DNA of 64,000 nt, taken from NCBI RefSeq assembly GCF_030936135.1, contig NC_082595.1:19977930-20041929 (forward strand), given 5' to 3'. Shown here piece after piece: positions 22,601 through 34,600 of this stretch. Within the stretch, counting starts at the first letter, position 1, and each line of letters starts with the position of its first letter. The notes beneath the pieces were generated by a model that did not search any database, was not told where the DNA came from, and worked only from the letters and a program-made list of their open reading frames with translations. A program made the translations under genes and the position numbers. This DNA is from Gavia stellata. Taxonomy: Eukaryota; Chordata; Aves; Gaviiformes; Gaviidae.

Positions 22601-25600
22601 AGGGTTGCTTTCCAGCCACTTGTCCCCAAGCCTGTAGCGTTGCATGGCATTGTTGTGACCGAAACGCAGGACCGGGCACTTGGCCTTGTTGAACCTCAGA
22701 AAATTGGCCTTGACCCATCGATCCAGCCTGTCCAGATCCCTCTGCAGAGCCTTCCGACCCTCGAGCAGATCAACACTCCCACCCAACTTGGTGTCATCTG
22801 CAAACTTGCTGACGGAGCACTCGATCCCCTCATCCAGATCATTGATAAATATGTTAAACAAGACTGGCCCCAAAACTGAGCCCTGGGGGACTCCGCTTGT
22901 GATCGGCCGCCAACAGGATTTGACTCCATTTACCACGACTCTCTGGTCTCAGCTGTCCAGCCAGTTTTTCACCCAGCGAAGAACGCACCTGTCTAAGCCA
23001 CGAGCCACCAGCTTCTCCAGAAGAATACTACAGGAGACAGTTCCCACACTACCCACCCTGCACCCCTCTCCAAAGGCCTTACATTGAGGTACTCCACGGG
23101 CTTGGTGACGTTGAACTTGTCCATAGTGGTGATGATGATAGCAGGGGTGGTGAGGAAGAAGAGGAGGATGAAGAGGACCACGTTGATCACCAGGCAGCGG
23201 ATCCACCAGATGAAGCCCCGGATGGAGAGATGTTCCCTGGCAGGGAAGGAGGGCATCAGAATGGTTGCATGGGGGAGCAGGGCAGGTCCAGGGCCTCACG
23301 TTCACAGTACAGCCCAGACTGTGTGAACAGCACGTGGGGCATCAGCCCAAGGCTTTTCCCCTCCAAGTCAGATCAGACCTCTAGCTCAGCCAAGCTGGGT
23401 TTCAGCAAGAACAACTTATTCAGTTACCAGAGGAGCAGACAGGGAGGGAAACAGGGAAAATGCATTCCTTTCCCATCAGCAGGGCCTGCTGAGCCCCACA
23501 GAGCTGCTCACCAGTAGATGTTCTGTGGGTCGGGGGCATAGCTGACAGTCCAGTTGGAGACGTGGAGGGACTCGCTGCAGGAGGAGGCCCTGGGCTCCCC
23601 ATGGCATGCACAGCCCTGACACTTGCAAGCATTGAAGTCTTTGAGGATTCTGGAGAAGAAGAGAGAGAGGGAGATGCTGACACAGAGTGCTGGGACAAGC
23701 AAGGGGGGATGCCTTAGTGCTGGCATTCCTCTGATTTAAGGGGAGAGCTGCAAGAGGTCACCTTCCAGGGAAGGACAGGATCCTTTGCACTCACATGGCT
23801 GTGATGGTCTCATTGTGGAAGGTGACAAAAGCCATCCCCAGAGGCTTCTCGTTCACCTTCTCCTTCTCGCGCTTGTAGTCATCTTTGAGCTTCTCCTCCA
23901 GCTTGGTGTAGTACTCAATGGCCTCCACCTGGGCAGGGGGACAGGGGTCAGAGCAGAGACCTGGGGACCCTGTGCACCCCTCTACCCAACATCTCGAGCT
24001 CTCCTCCCACCTCCTCACAGCCCCTGATGACACAGCAGCACAGGTGGCCACAGGGCTTGGGGTTGATCATGGACGGTGTGTTCTCCTTGCTCTGAAGGTT
24101 GGTGAAGTAGATTCGCCCGCGCTCAGCTTTCTTCCTGAAACAGGAGAGGGGAAGAGAAGGAAGGAAGGAAGGAAAGAAAGAAAGAAAGAGAGTGGCTCAG
24201 AAAAAGCTCCTGTGTCATCAGACTTGAGGGGGAGCCCATGGCATCAGTCCACCCCGCCCTCTCTCCCAAACCAGGGGTTACCTCTCTGCATCAAGGAACA
24301 TCAGCCGGGCCACATCATAGCAGGGACGGGCCTCCAGGACAGTGCAGTTGGCATAGGCCTCCCTGTGGACGGAAAGCACCAGCTCATCACACCCAGGACC
24401 AAAGACTGTACCCTCAAGCAAACTCCACGCATCCAGGACTTCTGTCCTGCTCCAGGCTGAGCGTCATGACGCACCGCAAGAGCTTGCTGGGGGCATCAGG
24501 GGAGCCTATAGGCTGTCCCTTATAGCAGGAGCAACGCATGGGGCAAACGGTACATCCTCTGGGCTCTGGCACAAGAAGCCTCCTCGGACTTTGCCCCATG
24601 GCAAGCAAGGCACCCCTCTGACCCCACACCCCCCTCTGCCTTCATGGGCTACAGGGCTTGGGGTCAGAAAGAGGCAGAGGATTTCCCAAAGAGTACAAAG
24701 CATTTCTCCTTTCCCCATGGTGGTTCTAAACACAGCTCTGACAGCGTGTTCACTGAGGTCCTGATGGAAGAGGACGTTTTTTTAATGTTAAGGAGAAATC
24801 CACTTTTCTACAAGGACCATGATCAGGGCAGAAGCAGCAGCACAACATCCCATGGTCATTGCTTGAGCGCCTCCTGCCTGCATCTCAGTCTCTGAACTTG
24901 ACTACATCTCAGGGCATGCTCCGTCCATTACTTACCATGCTTACCCGCTATGGCTCCACAAGAGATAGCTGGGCATAACCCAAGGCACACACCAAGGACG
25001 CTGCACATTTAGATAAAAATCTGCACAGAAAAGTAATACTAAGATGCCTAAAATAAGAGTGTTCACCGATTTTGACTAGCTTTCTGCTCTCAATGTATTA
25101 TTGCCGCTTCAGGTAACACTAGCGCTACCCCAATAAAACATCCCCATTACAGAGCAGCCTTTTAATTAGGGATGCAGTGAGACTCACTCAAAATGCTTCT
25201 TGATCTTCTCTGGCTCAGCATATTTTGAGATCCCATTGATGAAGAGAGTTCGCTTAACCTGGAAGGAAGGGAGAAAAAAAGGAGAGGGCAGGTAGGTGTG
25301 GATGATGATGTGAAAGCCCAGACCGCAGCAAAACCCCGCAAGGCTTGAGATAGCAATGGGAAAGGGCAGTCCCTACACTTCTAGCACCCAAGGCTCCCCC
25401 TTCTCCTATGCTTCCACTAGCTGTTGGCATCCTTGGTACACTGCAGATTGACAGGTTGGGGGCCTACATTGCAGCTGCCTGAACAGAAACAGGGGGTACC
25501 CTTAAAAAATAAGGAAGGCAAAAGCAGCTGGAGCAACCCCTGACGAAGGCATTGGGTCCCCCCCCACATGTTCACCCAGCACAGGCCTCTCATTTCCCCA

Positions 25601-28600
25601 CAGGCAGTCGGGATTGCTGCTCTGGAAGAGATCTGCTTTTGGCAAGGCATAACAAAAGAACAGCCAAAACAAGACAGCCTCAAATTGCTGTGGGAAGTGG
25701 GGTGCTCGGCACCTTCTCCAAGGCCACCTGACTTGACAGGAGGGCATGGGAAAATGTGCCTGGGAGAGCGGCCAGATCCTGCTCACCAAGTCATCCTCTT
25801 TGTAGCGCATCTTGGAAGTGTGCCGGCGCATGCTGTACACCGTCAGCAGCAGGTACAGGAAGGCAAAAGATGTGTGCAGCCACAGCAGGTTATTCCTGTC
25901 ACAAGGGAGACCACAAAGGCCAATGCAAGGTTGCCACTACAACTCTGTATATGACTGGCCAGGCCCAGAAGGTGCTGAGGCCATGAGCAGCGTAACCGGC
26001 ACGGCACCCACACGCCCTACAACCAACTTCCAGGAGTTCAGCCTGGAAATTGGAGCAGGGACAGTAGCCTGATGGCAAGGGCAAAAATACAACCTTCAAG
26101 GAGGTGAGTCTCTGCAGCAAGTGGACATTTACAAATACCCCCTGAGGGCCTCAATTACCATCCCACCCGTGGCCACACATACCCAGAATTCAGGTTAGCG
26201 ATAGTTGTCCTCCCAAAGCTGTAGGCGTTGTTTTCTAGGGAGAAAGAAGCAGATACAGGCACGTTCAGTTATTCTGAGGGGCACGGAACACCACTGGAGT
26301 GGGGTATGGCAGGAATCTCACCTGCCAAACACCCTAAAACCCAAGCTGCCCAGGATAACCCATGCTTGAAGTTGGACACGAGTCATGGTTTCTCTGTGTT
26401 AGTCCTGTCCTGCCCTTCACTACTGCCCAGTGGTCTGGGCCATGGCATTGAAAGCAGCTTCCCCAGTCCAGCCAGAGGCTCCCTGCTCTCACCTAGCAGG
26501 TCCCCTGAGAAGTTGACAGGTAACACGATGCCCACGGAGAGCACACCCACAGCCACCAGCAGCCCAATGATGTGCCTCTGGAAGGACAGGTAATGCACTG
26601 CATCACCCCCACACTTGTCCCGGATCTCGTCATCCCTGCCGGGGAGAGAAAGGCAGTCAGGCAGTCATCTACATTCCCTCAAGCGCCGGAGAAATGCACA
26701 GGGTCATGGCTGCCCTCCTGGTTTGAGCCCACACAGCACCCCTGGTAGTGCCCTAGAGAGCTGCGGCCAGCCCCCAGGGTAGGGATCCCAGCATCCAGCC
26801 TTGAACCAGCCTGGACAGAAACCTGCCTGTGCAATGCTTACTGCAGCCCCACTCCCCGTGCCCCTGCCCTCTGCCTCCCAGGACAGGCAGCTGGACACAC
26901 ACAAACCCCACCTCACACCCTTCTGGTGGGCCTTGCCTCTCCTGCTGAGATACAGGATGGCTGACACTGTCCCACAGCACTTCTCCTGAGCATTGTCAGG
27001 CTGGGGGTGTCTCCCTACATCCTCCAATCCCTCCTTTGTAGTCATTCCTCAGACAGCAGTGCCCCTAACAGGACTCCCAGGCAGAGGAGCATCTCCGCAG
27101 AGCAGCAGACAGTGTTTCTGAGATGGGACAGAGGCAGGGGAGACCTGGGCTAGGTGCTCCTCTCTGTGTGACCTTAGTTTTGGCTTTAGGACTCCTCATC
27201 TAGTCCTGTCTTTGCTTGTGCTCTTCAGAGAAGGGGCTGCAGCAAGGGCAGTGAATTCACACAGCTGTACTGTGCTAGATGTCCCAATGCCCTGCACTAC
27301 CTCTGCTTCTTCCCTGTGTGGGTCCCCCATGCAGGTCCTGGGGCACTTACTTTATCCTGAAGATGGCTGTCAGCCAGGAGCAGAAACCCTGTGCAGAAAG
27401 AAGACAGAAGTGTCTCACGTCACTCTGTGCTCCCTTTTCCCTGCTCCCTCCTTCAAAGGCTCAGGGAACCAGGCTGGTATTCTTACACCTCCACAGACTT
27501 GGCTCAGGGGGGGACAGACCACAAGCACCCAGACATGCAGAGCCACAGACAGGCCCAGGTGAAGGAGATGACAGTGCTACTCCACAGGGCACAACACAGG
27601 CTGGACTCTGCCACGTGGCTGTCCCCTACCAACTGGCAGCTCAGCCTCCCAGGCAACCCACGGGCTCCTGGCTAGCGTAGCAGCTCTCCACAGCCTAGGC
27701 ACACCCAGAAAATTCAGCATACAGGTACTTCAGCCATTGTCCTAGACAGGAGGAGCTCTGCAGGGACTGGGAAGGCAGAATGGGCCAAGCCATGCTCCTC
27801 AAAGAACAGCTGGGGGAGGAATGTCTCCTGGGAGCTTCACCACTCCTCCATCACACCCTGTTGTCCTACTGAACTGTGCCTCCCCTTTAGACAGGAAAAC
27901 AGTAGTAAATGGTGGTGTGAGGAGGAGCCAGACACCTTTCTCCTGGCAAGCATGGTTTGTAATGCTGAGGTGATAGGTTGGACAGACGTCCATTAAGCCA
28001 CAGGGATGTACAGCCTACTTATTTAAGCACATGTCTAGAAGCCATGTAGTTATGTCTGCTTGAGCCCTATACCACACTCATATGCTACAAGGTGTGGGAC
28101 CTAAGGCCTGGGGATGGGCAAACAGTGTTGCTTCTGAAGAGCCCTTGGTTCAGACAAACTGTGGGCTCCTGGCCACTCAAAGGTAAGGTGTTTGACTCTT
28201 GCTGCTACTCACGTTGTCCCTCTGGTCAAAGTCCACAGAGCTGGAGACAGAGGTGAGGCGCTCATAGCGGTCATGGTTGTCGGAGTGCAGGGCGGAGGCT
28301 ACGCTAAAATGACAAGCGGGAGGCGAGAGAGAAAGTTAGAAGATGCAAGGAGGCAGCCTGGCCAGGAACCAAGAGCACCCAGAATATGAGACATTAATTC
28401 AGGTCAGTTTGCCCCAGGTGAGATGGAGAGAGGTGAAATCAGAGAGCAGAGGGTAGCAGTAAGCAAAGACCTCAGACAGCACCCTGAGCCCAGCAGCCAT
28501 CACTGGCTCGACCATGGATGCTACTCGCTCAGCACCTTTTGAGAGGCACAGGCACCCACGTTACGCAGCAGCCCCTGCGAGGAGGGGCTGGCAGCAGCTG

Positions 28601-31600
28601 CCACGGAGAGATAAGGTCTGTTTAGTGCAGGGCTTAGACAGAGGAAAGGAGATGGGAATCAGAGGGTGCTGCAGCCCCTCTGGCTCCAGTGTGGCCACGA
28701 GGCGGCAGCCCTGGCGCTCCGGAGAGGCACTGGCAGTGGCTCCAGTCCTGAGGTCCTGGTGGGCCTCACTCACCTTAGGGAAGAGGAAGGCTGGGAGTCT
28801 GGTGGTCTGTACTCCTGCTACACCAGTCCTCCCTGCCCTTAGTGCTTCAGTGCCAGGAAACCCAGGAGAAGGAACACAGCTGAGCCGCAGCAGCTGTGCT
28901 GCCTGAAGCCAGGCTCAGCCAACCTGCTCCACAGCCTCAGCTGGGCCTCCTGCCTGGAAATCCCTCCAGCAAGAGTGGGGCAGGCAGCTAGAAGTGAATG
29001 ACCACAGGCTAAAGGACAGGAATACAAGAGAGGTGAATATCCCAGACCGCTTTACTCCAGACGCAGGCAGGGACCTAGATGAAGAATCAGCAGCAGAAGC
29101 ATCCAAGGCAGACAATAGCCCCCACTACGAACGGAGGTGGAGGGCAGCTGGCAAAGGAGACAAGAAAATGGTCCAGAGACCTAAATGAAATAGCACTTGC
29201 ACGACGACAACAGCAGGCCGAGACCTGGGAGGTGCAAGAACATATATGGCTGATCTGAAGGCTAGAAGCAAGGAGAGAAACAGATGAAAACATGGTCTCC
29301 CTGTAACCAGTACAGGCTCAAGGAGGATCAGATGGACAAGAACCCGGAGAAGAAGGAGCTGAGAGACAAGTGCTAGAGACGAGGTGGATGACATTAGGGA
29401 AGGAGAACAAGCAAAGACCCTCATGACCCTGCCAAAGGAAAGAGGATGGGACACACGGCCTCCCTCAGAGCAGAGCAGCACCTGCTGAGTCCCTAGCTAG
29501 AAGTAACAGAGAGAGAGGAAAGGAGATTAGCTGAAGGTCATGGCACTACAGGAGTGCAGATTATACAGTGATGGGCAGCCTTGCGACTGCGCAGCCCGAC
29601 ACCCTGCTCTGCTGGAGGGACAGAGCGAGCTTCAACCAAACTCTCAGACCTTCAGCCCTTTAAAATCCCAGAGGCCTTCCAGCTGGATGCAGGGAGCAAG
29701 GGTGAGTTTCTGCTGTCCGCAGCCCTGTGGAGAGCCCAGCATGATGACAGAGTGTGCTTTTGGCTCCTTGGTACTGGAAAAGCAGAGGGCAGAGCACAAG
29801 CAGCACTTGAGGGAAAAAATTGAGAAGAGTGCCATGTTATGAGATGACCAAGCTAACTCAGCTCCATTCAGCAGGATGCAGAGATGATAGTCAGGATGAC
29901 CAGCAGTGCTGGGAAGACAGAGGGGTCAAACCTTGCCAAAGATGTGAAGCTGAAGAGGGAGCTCCAACGGTACCTGCATCTAGCTGGCAGCTTTTTAAAG
30001 CAAAGCACTAACAAAACATGCGGGTGGAGGCAAGGTTGCCCTAAACCATGAGAAGATTAAGGTGAGACCCTGCCCGCTGCCCCAGATTTGGTGCTGGCCC
30101 TGCCAGGCAGGGAGAAGGACTGGGTCTGAGGCATAGCTAGCCTCAGGCCAAGGGAATCGCAGGCTCCAGGAGGGAAGGCCAGGCATGCTGTGGAAGGGGC
30201 TTGCTGCGATGCAAGGCAGGAGGTGGCTGTGTGGATGGCAAACCCCCCAGGGCTCTGCGATCACTGCCTTTACACATGGAGGTGCAGGTGGGTTGCCACA
30301 ATCTCCCAGCGCAGACTAAGTCACCTATTAAGAGTGCCAATGGCTACCACAAACCCTGGCAAGGGGCAGGACAAGGGTACTTGCTCATTCTCAGGCAAAG
30401 GGAAGCATCTGAGGAGGATGTCCTCCTGCACCAAGAGTGATACTGCACATTCAAGGGCTGGGAGTGCCAGGCGGCATACATGTCTCCCTAACCCACTACG
30501 CGCCACTGAGCCCCAGCACAGAGAATGGCTGGGATGGGAAGGTGTCAGCAGCCTTGGAGGAGCACAGCCAGGATAAGGTTTCCTTGCTGAGCTCCACAGG
30601 TTTTTTGAAGCTTCTGGCTACCAACACTGTCCCAGCTCAAGCAGTAGGTTTGGCGGGGTGGGGGGGGCACAGCAGAGAACTCCAGCAAGGCCAGATGAAG
30701 AAAGGGAGCAGGAAGAAGCGGCCCCCTGGAGAGCTATGAGCACTTGTGAGGATAACTGAGGTGGCCACCATGAGAAGCCTCAGAACATGATGGTTCTGCT
30801 ACCTCTGCCTTACTCCCCCTGCAAGGTGTTAGCAGTGAAAAGTTGCCAGACACACCTGAAGCAGGGCCAACCACTAGTGAAGCACTCAAGCATGAGCGAC
30901 GACGGGTCCCCTCTGTGCCATGTACCACAGCTATCACCACCTCTGTTTTCACAACTCTGATTGCTCTGTTTTGGGGGCAAGGAGCAACTACAAAAACAGG
31001 AGCATTCCTGTATACTCTCAAGGCAGTAGCAGTGGCAGGTACCTGCTTTGCAAGTGATGGAGTATGACAAATGAGGCTGAAGCTTGCTCCCCTGGCCTCA
31101 AACATGCATCAGTCTGGCTGGAGCAACCATTGCAGGCTCTGTCTGGCCGGCTGATTGTATCCTCTGCAGCATGCACTACCCAGACCAGTCAGCAAGGCAT
31201 GGGGAACGCTCTTTTCTTAGGCATAACAACAGCAAGAAAGATGAAAGAGCAGGGAGGCAGGGTCCATGGCAGTGCTTAATGGGCAACACTAGGCCAAGGT
31301 GCTGGAGGATGCTCTCAGCAGCTCTGAGGCAGGAAGTTTTCTTCTGCAGGGGGAGAGAGAAGGGACAAAAGTGCTGCCTTGCCAGGCATGCTGCCAGCCA
31401 TGGATAGGTGGCAAGGGACAAGGGCTGGCCTGGTCCTGGCAGCCTCACAGGGTGAAGGAAGAAAAGAGAGAAGTCTTGCAACTGCCTACCAGATCCTGTC
31501 CATGCACCCACTTGCCCTTGCAGCTGGCCTGGGAGCAGCACTTTTGGCACCCTGGCATGAGAGGGACCAGGCAAAGGAGGCTCCCCTGTACCTGGGTGAC

Positions 31601-34600
31601 CTAAGTGTGCTGCAGACTCAGGCAACAGGGTTTATTTTCTCCATCATAAGGCGGAATAGCTGGACACGGGCAGGTAGAGCAGGGTATGTGACGTGGCACC
31701 CTCCACCTTGGCTGGGACTGGGAGCTCCTCGGCACTGCTGCTTTCAGGAAGCATTTAAGAGCTACTAGGGGAAAACCAGAGTGCATCCAGCTGTGGTAGT
31801 GGCTGACACAAAGGGGAGGGAAAAAGAGCATGAATCCACTGAGAGGCACAAATCCAAGCCCGAACTCCCAGCCACTTAGATTAGTTCAGAAGCAAGACAG
31901 AAAACTGCAAGAGAAAAGGAGAGAGAGAGAGAGAGCGCGAGCAAGAAAGAGAGAAGAAACAAGACCCTGAAAAAACAACATACTATTCCCGCTCCTCTCG
32001 CTCCGTCTGCCAGCGTCGGCGCCTGGGGGCACAGAAACAGAAAGGGAGAGGTTACCACCATGGGAGCTGGTGCTGGGCCTCCTCCGTTGCAGGGAGCTAT
32101 GCACCCGACATGGCTCCACGCTGTCCTGAGGAAGAGAAACCTGCTGATGGTCAGGCTGGAGAAGACCTTCCTTCCAGAGCCCAGCACCACCCCAAGCCAC
32201 AACAAACTGGAGCCCCTGCCGGCTCAGGGGCAGAGTACTTTGATGCCAGCTAAACGGAATCTGAGAAGGTGGCCTGGCTCCACACCGTGGGCATCCCAGG
32301 GAGCTCCTGAGGGACAGGATCAGGCAGGACAGCCTGCTGGGGCTGCCCAGCTGCCATCTGAGCAACCCTTCCATGTCTCTCCTCCCCACCCAGGCAGCCA
32401 ACACACCTGCATACCGCTCTCCCAAAATGCTCATTCCACCCCACAGATGGGCCAAGCAGCAGGGGCTGCTCCCTGGAAACCCAGTCCTGGTGATCCACAG
32501 CCATGCTGTCCCTCTCCCTGCGCTTACCAGCTCTCCCTCGCCAAGCAGCTGGCACCCCTCCGCCTTTCCGCCCACAGCCACTGCTCCCACTCCCTTGCAC
32601 CCAAGGTGCTCAAGCATCACCTCCAGGAAGGGCCAGCCCTCTCTCCCCACTGAAGGCCAGAGCTGTGCAGCCCCTGTGGCTACCAGCCAGCACCTGGGTC
32701 CAGACAGTTCAGCCCTGAGGTCTCATACGGCTATTCCCTTCTCCTCGCTTTCCCTCAATACCCCTGTGTTGCTGATTTCCCCAGCCAGACCAGGAAAGGA
32801 GGGGCAGAGGAGCCACAGGGACACAGCTGCTTATCTAACACTATCCAGGACTGCTTATCTAAACCAGAGTTCCTGGTTCAGTGCTGGAAGAAAACAACTC
32901 TTACTCTTTCCACTGTCGTGCAGGGAGTGCTCAAGAGCAGCTTGCTTGGATCTGTATCGCCAAGGCAATGAAAGACACTGGAGCGCAGCCCCATCTGAGC
33001 CTTTGAGTGCTATGAGCTCGTGGAGCTCATCAAGGGGAAGAACAACCTACCACAGCCAGCCTTCAGAAGCCACACTTTGCCTCCAGCACATGAGAAAGCA
33101 CCGTGGGCACAGCAAACCAGCCCTGGAGGGAGGCAGACTACCCGCACAACCCCTCTTGCTTAATCAAGGAGAGTTCCTTGTTCTGCAGTGGAAGAAAATA
33201 ATCATTGTCCTTCCTGCTGCTGACAGCAAAAACAAGAATAGCATCTCACTCTGCTGTGGAGCTGCCATCCCTAATGGGCCCCAGCTTTTGCTGACAGACA
33301 CTGTAGCCCACAAATGCATTGGGCAGGAAGGATCCATACCCAGACCGACTCACCAGCACTTGGGATGTGAACTAAACTCAACGTTAGCACAGCAGTACCA
33401 CACCTGGAAATGCAGCTTACCACTTCCAAGTGCTCTTAACAAGAACTGCATCCAGCAGAGCCACAAAGACACCTTCAGAGGCTTAACAAAGCCTTCACTG
33501 TGGCAGCCCTCACCCTTCCTGTGACCTCTTTTCCTCTCTCCTCCCTCCCCTCCATCTGCTGTTCCTCTGCAAGGGCCCCTGCACACCTCTGTCACTGTAG
33601 GGTCCATAAGTGATATGGAGCCAGCGGGGACCACTACCTCTGTTGGGAGAAGGATGCTGTAACAGAAAAAGCCGGTCAGCAGGGATTTTCTTCCTCTTCC
33701 TGGAGCTCAGGGGATACAACTGGCATGCTTGCCTCTCCTCCCCAGCTGCCTCCAGCACACGCAAGGCGATTTATCCCTTCTGCCCCGCAGCAAAGAAGGG
33801 TACCACTCATGCCTTGTTTTCCTGCCCCTCTCCCATGCTTACCTGTCAGCATCAGTCACCAGGGCCAGGCGTCCATAGTCCCAAGCAACTTTACGCAAAA
33901 TTGAAAAGACAAACAACAGTGCCTGGAAGAAAGCAAAGGGGGAGCTGTGAGATGAGGCATTGTCCAGCTCTGTCCTTGTCCTCTGTGTGCAGAGCCACAG
34001 GAACAAGGAGGGTAGGAGGAGACAGGACTGCTCAGCTAACAGCACACTGAGGCCATGGGACAGCACAAGTTCCCCAGGGCTGTTAAAAATCAGACTGTCT
34101 GGATGGCTGCAGGAGGCAGAGGTCCAGGATGCAACACACAGTAGCTAAGCTAGCCACAGGATCAAAAGGCCCTCAGGTCCCAAGAAGGCGAGATCACGGC
34201 TACAATATCTGGCGTCCTGCAGTTCCTAAGAAGGAACAAGCAAAGCCTTTGGGTGGGTAAAGCTGCAGGGACTTGGCACCATAAGCAGCAATTTTGGGAT
34301 GCAGGACTGGCCTAACCTGACCCATGTTCTTAGGAAAATTTGCAACAAATTGGAGTTAAGTCAATAGTGGCTAAGCCACACAATCAGGACCACAAAGTCA
34401 GCCAGCAGTACAGTCCGGGATGGCATTTGGGACCCTCAACTCTAACCACCCCACCACAGTCCTTCCTCCATGGCTAATTAGGGGAGAAGGTGCTGAAGCA
34501 ACAGTAGGTAGACTTACGAGAAAGCACATGAAGTCAAGGGCTAGGACGGTGGGCACCCCACCGAAGGGCAGCCCCTGCAGCACAGTGCTGCGGATGCGGG

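Noticed and set aside
28745-28800. Strong donor-like CTAAG|GTGAGTGAGG on the minus strand in the exon 3-4 intron
   Set aside because: No acceptor pairing gives a frame-keeping exon with family similarity; could be a cryptic site only.
28980-29500. Purine-rich stretch with overlapping open frames on both strands, gene-like at first sight
   Set aside because: The translations are Ser/Leu-rich or Lys/Arg/Glu-rich products of composition; no acceptor-donor pair fits the TMEM63B frame.
31981-31986. Apparent in-frame TAG stop at the end of TMEM63B exon 3
   Set aside because: The T-A belongs to the exon and the G to the donor GTATGT. After splicing the codon is TAC (Tyr99) and the frame continues in exon 4.
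32373-33524. 383-codon open frame on the plus strand inside a TMEM63B intron
   Set aside because: Proline/serine/alanine-rich with no recognisable domain, no splice or promoter context, and antisense to a well-defined intron. Such lengths arise by chance in GC-rich bird DNA.
33640-33680. Possible extra TMEM63B exon (acceptor-like TTCTGTTACAG, donor-like GAG|GTAGTG, minus strand)
   Set aside because: It would be 19 nt long, breaks the frame between exons 2 and 3, and matches nothing in the protein family.
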